A stretch of DNA of 6,273 nucleotides. Origin: an uncultured Acidobacteriota bacterium. GTDB lineage: Bacteria > Acidobacteriota > Vicinamibacteria > Vicinamibacterales > SCN-69-37. The translations under genes were made by a program, and so were the position numbers. Below, one piece after another: positions 1 to 5,764 of this stretch. Every line of letters begins with the position of its first letter. Position 1 is the stretch's first letter. The notes beneath the pieces were generated by a model, which had not been told where the DNA came from, made no database searches, and saw only the letters and a program-made list of their open reading frames with translations. The DNA is taken from positions 1 to 6,273 of the forward strand of contig CALFMR010000287.1 of NCBI GenBank assembly GCA_937880585.1. Reading direction: 5' to 3'.

Positions 1-3000
1 GAGGCTCGTCGCGAGATGAATCGCGCCCACGGGTGCCAGGTCCATGCGGACGCGTGCGCCCGCGTCGAGCGCGAACAGTGCGCGAACGCTCAGCGCGGCG
101 ACCAGCAGCAGCGCGACGGAGGCGGCCACCTGCAGGGCGATCAAGACGGCGCGTCCGCGCCATCGCGGCGCCGCGGCGGTAGCGGACGCGAGTCCTGCCG
201 GCGTGCCGCGCGTCAACTGGATGGCCGGCGCGAGCCCCGCGACGAGCACGGCGAGTCCGGCAGCGGCAATGGCTACTGCGACGGCCGGCGCGTCCAGATG
301 GGCGTCGAGTTGGAACTGCGGCGCGTAGCCCAGCACGCGCAGCACGAAGCTGGTGACGTAGACGATGCCCGCGCGCGCGAGCGCTAGTCCGGCTGCGGCG
401 CCAACGAGCGCGATGAGGCCGTGCTCGACGAGCTGTTCGCGAACGAGGCTCCAGCGCGAGGCGCCGAGCGCGCGGCGAATGGCCATCTCCCCTTTCCGTC
501 CTGCGCCACGCGACAGCACCAGATTCGAGAGATTCGTGCAGGCGACGAGCAGCACAATCGCCGGCAGCAGCAGCATCGCAAAGCGCGGGGCCGCCATCGC
601 CCCGGCTCGCAGATCCTGCGCGATGTTCACCGTCGTCCAGAGCCGCCGGCCCGCGGCCGTGCGCACACCGGCATCGGTGGCGGGCACGGCAGCGTCGATC
701 GCGTCGGCGATACGCCGAACGTCACGGTCCGCCTCGTCCGCGCGCACGCCCGGACGCAGGCGCGCGACGACGTGCAGCCAGGCGCGATCGCGGCGCGACG
801 GATCGCGGAATGCTGTGAGTGCCGGGTCGGTCAAGGGCGGATGTGCCAGCGGCACCCACACGGCCGGCTGCTCGGTCCGAACGTGGACGCCGCGAAACGA
901 CGAAGACAGCACGCCGACGACGACGTACGGCTCGCCGCCGAGGTGAATCGCGCGGCCGATGACGGCTTGGTCCCCGTCGAACGCCGTTCGCCAGGCCGAC
1001 TCGGAGAGCACAACCACGGGCGGCGCGCCGGCGTGATCGTCGGCCGCCTGCAGCGTACGGCCAAGCATCGCCTCGACGCCGACGAGCTGAAAATAACTGC
1101 CGGTCACCATCCGACCCATGACGACGGTCGCACGATGGCGGCCGGAGAGCGACGCGTCGAACTCGCTCCAGCCCTCGATGTCGCCGAACACCCGCGCGTC
1201 ACGCCGAAGGTCCTGGAAGTCCGGCCACGAGATCGCGAGATCAGACGTCCGATTTGCGCGCTGCAGCGTCACCAGGCTCGACGCATCGCGCACGGCCATC
1301 GGACGCGTCGTCAACGCACGCGCGATCGTATAGACGGTCGTCGTGGCGCCGATGCCGAGTGCGAGGGTGCCGATGGCAAAGACGGCGAACGCCGGTGACC
1401 GCCGCATGCGTCGAAGTGCGAGACGCGCGTCGCGCCAGAGATCACTCGGCCGCACGCGTACGTCGTCCAGCCAGGAATCGCGGCGCGCGGGCGCCGCCGC
1501 GTCCCATAACGTGCCCGCGGCAAGCGAGGCATGCCGCGCGACACGCCGGTCGTCATCGTCAGATCGATCGTCGAAGGCACCGGCGCGCTCGGCGCCAGTC
1601 TGCAGCGATTCACTCAGGATCTGCAGATTGGAACGATCGTCGATCACTGGAGTCGCCGCCAACGCGGCTCGGCGCACCGCTGTTGCAGCCCAGATGAGAC
1701 CGCCGATGACGCCGGGCACGAGCCAGACGGAAAACGCGGCAGGCAGCACGGCGCGTCCGGACGGCAGCACGATCCGCAAGAGCAGCGTCTCCACCCCGGC
1801 CAGGCCGCTCGTCAACGCGAAGAAGCCGGCAACGTACGCGGGCCACGAGCGACGAAGACGTGCGACGTCAGGACGCCACGGTTGCATGCAGGGGATGCCC
1901 GTGAAGCGCCACAGCATCAGTTCAATCACGAACGCCGATGCAGCGGCGAGAAATGCCGCGTGCACGAGCGCGGCGGCGCTACCCCACGCGGCACAAACCG
2001 CGGTGGTCGACGCGACGAGGATCGGCAGCGCCACGATGGAGACCATCGTCCGTTCCAGCGCGTCGCGCCCCGTACGCGCGCCTGGCGTGGAGACGTCGAA
2101 CAGCCACGCCGCGCGATCGCCGGCCGGCAGCGCGGCCGCGAGGCGCATCCCGGCGATCAGGAAGAACAACGTGGAAAGCGGCATCGCGAGTGCGCCGGCG
2201 TGTGGCAGCAGCAGCGGCGTCGATCGCCACGTCGTCCACGCCGCCACATTCCACGCGAGCGCCACGCCCACCGAAGCGGCCATGACGAGACGGTGGCGTT
2301 CGCCACGCGTGAGCGTGACGAGCAACAGTTCAATCACACCGCGCACGCGGGAGTCGCGCGACAGGCGCACGGCTACCGCGTGCAGGACCGCCGCCGTCCA
2401 TCGTGTCGCCGTGCGTGGCCGCTCGAGGCTGGCGCGAAGGACGCGGGCATAGACGATGGGATACGTCGACGCGACGAGCAGCATCGCGCCCGCCAGCGCG
2501 AGGCCGGCCGTCATCGCAAGGCCGTGCAGCCGCGGGTCGCTCGTGCCGAGCACGGTCTCGTACACGCCGAGAAACCAGAACGGCGGCGTCCAGAACACCC
2601 ACGAGTGGACGGGCGTCCCCGCGGTGAGCGCCGCCGCGGCCGCGCGACTGATCGCCGGAATGGCCAGCGCCGCGCCCATCGCGAGCGCGACGACGAGGGC
2701 CTGCGCGGCAGGCGCCACACGCGCGAACACCCGCGGTCCAACCAGGACGAGCAGCAGGCCCTGCACACCGGCGAGCGCGAGAAACACGAACGCGCCGGCT
2801 CCGCACGACGCGACGAAGTGCGCCACGATGCCGCGAAGCGCGAAGACAACCGTGTTACCCGCCGCCAGCTCGACGCCGAAGACGATGGACGCGAGCGCGT
2901 GCATGGCGACGGCCGTCGCGCCGACATAGGCCGCGAGCGCCGCCAGCCGCGATACGACGACCGTCGCGGGGCGAACGGGCAGCGGACCGAGCACGAGCGC

Positions 3001-3363
3001 ATCGCGTCGATCCGGCAGCACGCGCGTCCAGACGACGACCGTGAGCAGGGCCGACGCGGCGACCGCACAGCCGAGATAGAAGGTCTTGTCGGTGAACGAC
3101 AACGCGCGGAGCGCGTCCACGCCCTGGAAGCGCGCCACCATGGCCCAGCCCCATGCACTCGACGGCAGCGCGCCGTGGACGAGCGGCGCCGTGCCGGAAC
3201 CTTGTCCGAGAAGAAACGGGATGAGCGCGCCGGGCGCCGACAGACACGCGAGCAGCCAGAAGAACATCGTCTTCTGGTCGTGCGCGCCTGGGGTCCCCGC
3301 GTCGAACAAGCGCGCGAAGGCGGCGCGCGTCAGGACGCGGAGCTGGAGCCACCGGCCGGACAT
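1..3363 (-). CDS. ABC-2-like membrane module fused to ADOP/MacB-FtsX permease (3' end off window)
   Basis: One open frame of 1121 codons runs from the ATG at 3363 to the left edge with no stop, so the C-terminus is missing. Residues 1-~562 form a polytopic membrane region with roughly 10-12 hydrophobic segments (about 34-54, 94-115, 140-166, 185-214, 222-240, 282-301, 362-376, 388-410, 442-483, 507-530, 537-562). Residues 117-131 (PDRRDALVLGPLPVR) resemble the loop seen in ABC-2 exporters. Residues 563-641 are a polar linker. From 642 the sequence is typical MacB/ADOP: LWRDARLALRRMRRSPAFAV, a first TM (GTLALGIGATTTVY, 665-678), a periplasmic core (~690-915) and an FtsX domain with NLSNLVLSRG (944-953) and EMAIRRALGASR (959-970). 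TM segments lie near 928-945, 982-1006 and 1027-1048. Residues 1069-1095 begin the second half of the duplicated permease. ADOP proteins usually total ~800 residues, so the full protein may approach 1450. No ABC ATPase lies in the window. It probably acts in export or envelope mechanotransmission; the substrate is unknown. The ATG has no clear Shine-Dalgarno sequence. Confidence 0.85.
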   Translation of the reverse strand, partial: MSGRWLQLRVLTRAAFARLFDAGTPGAHDQKTMFFWLLACLSAPGALIPFLLGQGSGTAPLVHGALPSSAWGWAMVARFQGVDALRALSFTDKTFYLGCAVAASALLTVVVWTRVLPDRRDALVLGPLPVRPATVVVSRLAALAAYVGATAVAMHALASIVFGVELAAGNTVVFALRGIVAHFVASCGAGAFVFLALAGVQGLLLVLVGPRVFARVAPAAQALVVALAMGAALAIPAISRAAAAALTAGTPVHSWVFWTPPFWFLGVYETVLGTSDPRLHGLAMTAGLALAGAMLLVASTYPIVYARVLRASLERPRTATRWTAAVLHAVAVRLSRDSRVRGVIELLLVTLTRGERHRLVMAASVGVALAWNVAAWTTWRSTPLLLPHAGALAMPLSTLFFLIAGMRLAAALPAGDRAAWLFDVSTPGARTGRDALERTMVSIVALPILVASTTAVCAAWGSAAALVHAAFLAAASAFVIELMLWRFTGIPCMQPWRPDVARLRRSWPAYVAGFFALTSGLAGVETLLLRIVLPSGRAVLPAAFSVWLVPGVIGGLIWAATAVRRAALAATPVIDDRSNLQILSESLQTGAERAGAFDDRSDDDDRRVARHASLAAGTLWDAAAPARRDSWLDDVRVRPSDLWRDARLALRRMRRSPAFAVFAIGTLALGIGATTTVYTIARALTTRPMAVRDASSLVTLQRANRTSDLAISWPDFQDLRRDARVFGDIEGWSEFDASLSGRHRATVVMGRMVTGSYFQLVGVEAMLGRTLQAADDHAGAPPVVVLSESAWRTAFDGDQAVIGRAIHLGGEPYVVVGVLSSSFRGVHVRTEQPAVWVPLAHPPLTDPALTAFRDPSRRDRAWLHVVARLRPGVRADEADRDVRRIADAIDAAVPATDAGVRTAAGRRLWTTVNIAQDLRAGAMAAPRFAMLLLPAIVLLVACTNLSNLVLSRGAGRKGEMAIRRALGASRWSLVREQLVEHGLIALVGAAAGLALARAGIVYVTSFVLRVLGYAPQFQLDAHLDAPAVAVAIAAAGLAVLVAGLAPAIQLTRGTPAGLASATAAAPRWRGRAVLIALQVAASVALLLVAALSVRALFALDAGARVRMDLAPVGAIHLATSL
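1441..1677 (-). other. Interdomain linker joining the two permease modules (residues 563-641)
   Basis: This in-frame stretch joins the last TM of the N-terminal module to the MacB-like module. It is hydrophilic and charged, including an acidic/basic run DDRSDDDDRR near residues 598-607. It contains no stop codon. There is no in-frame ATG until Met653, which is already inside the conserved RRMRRSP segment. The in-frame GTG at 1453-1455 (residue 637) has no Shine-Dalgarno-like sequence just upstream. This supports a single polypeptide over two abutting genes. A frameshift-type assembly error or an unrecognised internal start cannot be excluded from sequence alone. Confidence 0.65.
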
Positions 3364-3430
3364 CGGCGTATTAGACACCGGACGCGCCGGGGTGGCGCCT
3401 CGGCTCGCGCTCGCGCGGAACGGAGCGGTG

Positions 3431-3916
3431 CTACTTCGCGGCGGGCGTTTTCAGGGATGCGCGCACGCGCGCGACATCGGCTTCAAGGACGACGCCGTAG
3501 GCGTTGCTCCCGGTGTTGCGCACGAACGTCGCGACGGCGGCCACCTGCCGGTCGGTGAGGCCGGCAAACGGCGGCATGTTGCCGTTGGCCGACCCCTTGA
3601 TGATCTGCGTGACGACCTTGTCCTTGTTGGCGAGGACGGTGTCGCCGTCGAGGGTGGGGCCCGCGCCGCCGGGCATGTGGCACTCGAAGCAGTTCGCGCC
3701 GTACACGCCCTGGCCTTCGTCGAAGAGCGCGTCCATCTGATCGGCCTGGCCGGCGGTATCGGCGGTGGCTGGCGCAGGCGCTGCCTGCGAGGCGTCTCCG
3801 GCCGGTGCGTCCTGACGCGCCGCTTCCGCGAGACCTCGCGTACTCGACCAGCACAGGACTCCGGCCACGACGACGACGGAAACGATCGGCCACAGACGAA
3901 CGGACCCACGCGACAT
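3431..3916 (-). CDS. Exported class I monoheme cytochrome c
   Basis: This 161-residue protein has one heme-binding CXXCH motif, CFECH at residues 76-80, and a likely axial methionine at Met114 in the segment NGNMPPF. The following helix (LTDRQVAAVATFVRN, 120-134) is the usual C-terminal cytochrome c helix. The N-terminus has a basic start and a hydrophobic stretch (about 9-22) followed by GLAEAA, so it is exported by a Sec signal or held by an uncleaved anchor. Cys22 is not in a good lipobox. An Ala/Pro/Asp-rich spacer of about 30 residues precedes the heme domain. I chose the ATG at 3916 because GGAG lies 8 bases upstream; an ATG 21 bases earlier (3937) lacks a good site and overlaps a possible -10 box. 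It is probably a soluble or tethered periplasmic electron carrier, plausibly for the nearby GMC dehydrogenase. It lies 67 bases upstream of the permease fusion on the same strand, so the two may be co-transcribed. Confidence 0.92.
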   Translation of the reverse strand: MSRGSVRLWPIVSVVVVAGVLCWSSTRGLAEAARQDAPAGDASQAAPAPATADTAGQADQMDALFDEGQGVYGANCFECHMPGGAGPTLDGDTVLANKDKVVTQIIKGSANGNMPPFAGLTDRQVAAVATFVRNTGSNAYGVVLEADVARVRASLKTPAAK

Positions 3917-3924
3917 GACGAGCA

Positions 3925-3928
3925 CTCC
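3925..3928 (-). promoter_or_regulatory. Ribosome binding site of the cytochrome c gene
   Basis: On the minus strand GGAG sits 8 bases before the ATG at 3916. It decides between the two in-frame ATGs in favour of the second. Confidence 0.55.
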
Positions 3929-3935
3929 AGGCGCC

Positions 3936-3941
3936 ATTGTA
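3936..3941 (-). promoter_or_regulatory. Possible -10 box for the cytochrome c gene
   Basis: The minus strand reads TACAAT, one mismatch from TATAAT, and would start transcription near 3929. No good -35 hexamer is visible 16-18 bases upstream, so this is tentative. If it is real, the in-frame ATG at 3937 overlaps the box and cannot be the translation start. Confidence 0.35.
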
Positions 3942-3983
3942 TCTTCTGTCCAGTCCGAGAGCAGATGATCGGATGACGCGCGT

Positions 3984-3989
3984 TACAAT
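3984..3989 (+). promoter_or_regulatory. Possible -10 box for the isomerase-like gene
   Basis: The plus strand reads TACAAT in an otherwise GC-rich sequence. It would place the transcription start near 3996, only about four bases before the ATG at 4000, giving an almost leaderless mRNA. That agrees with the lack of a Shine-Dalgarno sequence there. The -35 region (around 3961-3966) does not match the consensus. Confidence 0.35.
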
Positions 3990-3999
3990 TGGCCAGCCG

Positions 4000-4956
4000 A
4001 TGACGGACTCGATTCAACCCGGACCGCGGCGCGCTTCCATGTCCACATCCTCACGCGCCGACGTCGTCCTCGGTCTGCACGTGCCGCACGCCTTCGGCGC
4101 GCAGCGACTCGACGCGGACGACGTTCTCCGCCGTCTCGTTCAGCTCGACGTCCACGTTTGCGTCGTGGATGCCGCGTTCATCGAGCAGACGCTCGGCGCG
4201 CCGGTCGAGCCGGACGTGCTGAATCCGCCGGAGCTCGGCGCAGAGCACGGTCTCATCCCGCTCGAGCAGGTCGTCTTCGACGAGGCGCTCGCGGTCGGAC
4301 GCGCGGCGTTCGCCGGACAGGTGCGGACGTGGCGCATCGCGGTCGATCTGACGCCGCTGGCCGACCTTCGTCGCGCGTGGGAAGACGCCGGCGTGCGCAT
4401 CGCGTCCGTCGACTGGCCGAATCTGACGGCGCTCGGCGACGAGGAAGTCGACTACGCGTTTCGTGTGGCCGCGGCGGTTGGCGCCGGCGCGATCGCGACG
4501 GACCTTTCGCTCGGCGCCCCGCAGCGCCTCGCGCCCGTCGCCGAGCGCCATGGCGTCACGATCGCCTTCCACGCGCAAGATGGCGCCGATCCGATGGACC
4601 TCGAGGCGGCGCTCGGCTACTCGCCGTTCATCGGCGCGGATGTGGATCTCGGGCAGTGGCTCGTAGCAGGCGCGGGCTCGCCGCTCACGTTCATGACGAT
4701 GCATGCGGATCGGATCGCCACGGTACGGTTGACCGATCGTCAGACGAGCGACGGCTCGCTGACCTGGTTCGGCGAGGGCGAGTCGCCCATCCGCGAAGTG
4801 CTCGACAGCATGCGCGCCCACGCGTGGTCCTTCCCCGCTATCGTCGAGATCGGCTACGACCTGGCGAGCGAGGCGGAACAGATGACCGAAGTCGCGCGCG
4901 CACTGGCGCTTTGCAGGACGTACGTTTCGGAGCCGGACACGCCCGCGCGGACGTGA
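4000..4956 (+). CDS. Sugar phosphate isomerase/epimerase-like TIM-barrel protein with altered metal site
   Basis: This 318-residue protein resembles the xylose isomerase-like/AP endonuclease 2 barrel family. Recognisable parts, in order, are an N-terminal strand (VVLGLHVPH, 22-30), GVTIAFHAQDG (185-195), IGADVDLGQW (211-220), DRIATVRLTDRQ (237-248), WFGEGESPIREVL (256-268) and IVEIGYD (291-297). In active family members the corresponding places usually read HNH, DxGH, VHLKD and VExE. Here Asp216 and Glu293 are kept, but the His of DxGH is Gln219, the His of the HLKD-like strand is Arg243, and HNH is HAQ (191-193). It has no signal peptide, so it is probably cytoplasmic. The ATG at 4000 is chosen because it follows a possible -10 box and lies just ahead of the conserved region; the ATG at 4039 is also possible. 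It diverges from the cytochrome gene and converges on the dehydrogenase pair. The family assignment is fairly sure; the catalytic function is not. Confidence 0.75.
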   Translation: MTDSIQPGPRRASMSTSSRADVVLGLHVPHAFGAQRLDADDVLRRLVQLDVHVCVVDAAFIEQTLGAPVEPDVLNPPELGAEHGLIPLEQVVFDEALAVGRAAFAGQVRTWRIAVDLTPLADLRRAWEDAGVRIASVDWPNLTALGDEEVDYAFRVAAAVGAGAIATDLSLGAPQRLAPVAERHGVTIAFHAQDGADPMDLEAALGYSPFIGADVDLGQWLVAGAGSPLTFMTMHADRIATVRLTDRQTSDGSLTWFGEGESPIREVLDSMRAHAWSFPAIVEIGYDLASEAEQMTEVARALALCRTYVSEPDTPART

Positions 4957-4966
4957 GTCGGCCGAA

Positions 4967-4998
4967 GGTTCTCCCTGGGTCTGAAGACCCAGGGCTCC
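4967..4998 (-). repeat. 32-bp palindromic repeat, copy 1 (REP-like)
   Basis: A perfect 9-bp stem pairs CCCTGGGTC (4973-4981) with GACCCAGGG (4986-4994) around a four-base loop. Read on the minus strand, the unit is GGAG, stem, TTCA loop, stem, AGAACC. It matches copy 2 (5035-5066) at 28 of 32 positions in the opposite orientation. It starts 11 bases after the isomerase-like stop codon. There is no T-tract after the stem, so it is not a standard terminator. Confidence 0.8.
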
Positions 4999-5034
4999 GT
5001 GGAGAACGGAAGCGCGCGTCCGGAACGTGACTGT

Positions 5035-5066
5035 GGAGCCCTGGGCCTTCAGGCCCAGGGGAAACC
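5035..5066 (+). repeat. 32-bp palindromic repeat, copy 2 (REP-like)
   Basis: A perfect 9-bp stem pairs CCCTGGGCC (5039-5047) with GGCCCAGGG (5052-5060) around a TTCA loop. GGAG precedes it and GAAACC follows. It is an inverted copy of the unit at 4967-4998. The two differ at one base pair of the stem, where T:A becomes C:G on both arms so that pairing is kept, and at two bases of the trailing hexamer. A 36-base spacer separates the two copies, an arrangement like bacterial interspersed mosaic elements. Confidence 0.8.
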
Positions 5067-5082
5067 GGGAACCGTGTCGACG

Positions 5083-5128
5083 AAAAAAACGCCCGGACAA
5101 GCTCAACGGCCTGCCCGGGCGTTCTTTT
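5083..5128. terminator. Bidirectional intrinsic terminator between convergent genes
   Basis: A 9-bp stem pairs AACGCCCGG (5088-5096) with CCGGGCGTT (5115-5123), with two further pairs possible after one mismatch. The plus strand is followed by TTCTTTT, and the stem is preceded by seven A residues that give a T-tract on the minus strand. It therefore can end transcripts of the isomerase-like gene (plus) and of the dehydrogenase pair (minus), both of which point into this region. Confidence 0.8.
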
Positions 5129-5140
5129 CTCTACTCCTGG

Positions 5141-5178
5141 CTTCTGTCTTCGAACTTCTAACTTGTCTTCTGTCTCGC
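5141..5178. repeat. Pyrimidine-rich short-repeat stretch
   Basis: This stretch lies between the terminator and the stop codon of the small-subunit gene. CTTCTGTCT occurs at 5141-5149 and again at 5167-5175, with AACTTCTAACTT between them. It is markedly less GC-rich than its surroundings and is almost purely pyrimidine on the plus strand. On the minus strand it forms the purine-rich start of the small-subunit gene's 3' UTR. No function can be assigned. Confidence 0.5.
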
Positions 5179-5179
5179 T

Positions 5180-5764
5180 CTATTTGAACGGGCTGTGCGC
5201 GATCACGTAGTCGATGTCTTCCTGCGGCACCGTGAACGTGGCGTGCGGCGGTCGTCCGCCCGGGTTGATGTCGAGGATCCCGAGCTCGCTCGTGTAGAAG
5301 CCGTCGACCGTCATCCGTCGCAGCAGCGTGAAGAAGTCCACGCCGACGGCGTTGTCGGTCGTGCGGTTCTTCTTGAACGCGATGACGTCGAGCAGGCCGG
5401 TCTGCTGCGCAAGCGTCGCGCCCACGAAGTCACTCTGATGCTGCGCCTGCATCGTCGTGTCGAGCCAGCCGAGGCCGGTCTCGTACTTCGACTTCAAGTC
5501 GGCGTTCACGTTCACGAGCGAGTCGATCCACGCGGGCACGCCGGCGAGCACGGCGCCAGGGCGGCCGTTCTCGACCGGGATGATGAGGTCGGTGAGCCGC
5601 TCGAGCGTCTGGTAGTGGTGCGGCGAGAGCGCCGTCGCGTGGTCGGGCGCCACGAACTGCTGCGCGGCCCGAACCTCGCGCAGCAGCAAATGATCGACGA
5701 CGCCGGCCGCGGCGAACGCGGCGGCGAGTTGGCTGAGCGCCTGACGTCGTGTGATCTCAGACAT
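5180..5764 (-). CDS. Gluconate 2-dehydrogenase subunit 3 family protein (dehydrogenase small subunit)
   Basis: This 194-residue protein begins with a twin-arginine-type signal (TRRQAL at residues 5-10, then an Ala-rich hydrophobic run to about 23), indicating folded export to the periplasm. The region 47-81 (LSPHHYQTLERLTDLIIPVE, then GAVLAGVPAWID) and the stretch FFTLLRRMTVDGFYTSE (144-160) are characteristic of the gluconate 2-dehydrogenase subunit 3 family. These small subunits escort and stabilise a GMC-type FAD subunit, which often has no signal of its own, and the pair is exported together. The ATG overlaps the end of the upstream GMC gene by 8 bases (ATGTCTGA). AGGA lies six bases before the ATG, so translational coupling is likely. 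Length is normal for the family. The substrate cannot be told from this subunit. Confidence 0.92.
   Translation of the reverse strand: MSEITRRQALSQLAAAFAAAGVVDHLLLREVRAAQQFVAPDHATALSPHHYQTLERLTDLIIPVENGRPGAVLAGVPAWIDSLVNVNADLKSKYETGLGWLDTTMQAQHQSDFVGATLAQQTGLLDVIAFKKNRTTDNAVGVDFFTLLRRMTVDGFYTSELGILDINPGGRPPHATFTVPQEDIDYVIAHSPFK

Noticed and set aside
3364..3430. Possible promoter or terminator between the cytochrome and permease genes.
   Set aside because: The 67 bases show neither a stable stem with a T-tract nor a recognisable -35/-10 pair, so read-through seems more likely.
1531..3558. A 675-codon open frame on the plus strand, and shorter plus-strand frames at 421-1398 and 1343-2452.
   Set aside because: The translations are Arg/Gly/His-rich with no recognisable domain, while the minus-strand frame over the same bases gives clear transmembrane and MacB/FtsX sequence. 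They are antisense shadows caused by high GC.
3917..3937. Earlier ATG at 3937 as start of the cytochrome c gene.
   Set aside because: There is no good Shine-Dalgarno sequence ahead of it and it overlaps the possible -10 box. The ATG at 3916 has GGAG at proper spacing and begins a normal signal sequence.
3937..3999. TTG at 3937 or ATG at 3973 as start of the isomerase-like gene.
   Set aside because: The added residues are unlike the family's N-terminus, and these starts lie upstream of or inside the likely promoter.
4967..5066. The two CCCTGGG hairpins as terminators or a tiny CRISPR array.
   Set aside because: Neither stem is followed by a T-tract. There are only two units in opposite orientation with one spacer, which does not fit an array. 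A real terminator follows at 5083-5128.
4051..5106. A 351-codon minus-strand open frame opposite the isomerase-like gene.
   Set aside because: It is Arg-rich without domain motifs, and it runs through both palindromic repeats and into the terminator. The plus-strand frame carries the family motifs.
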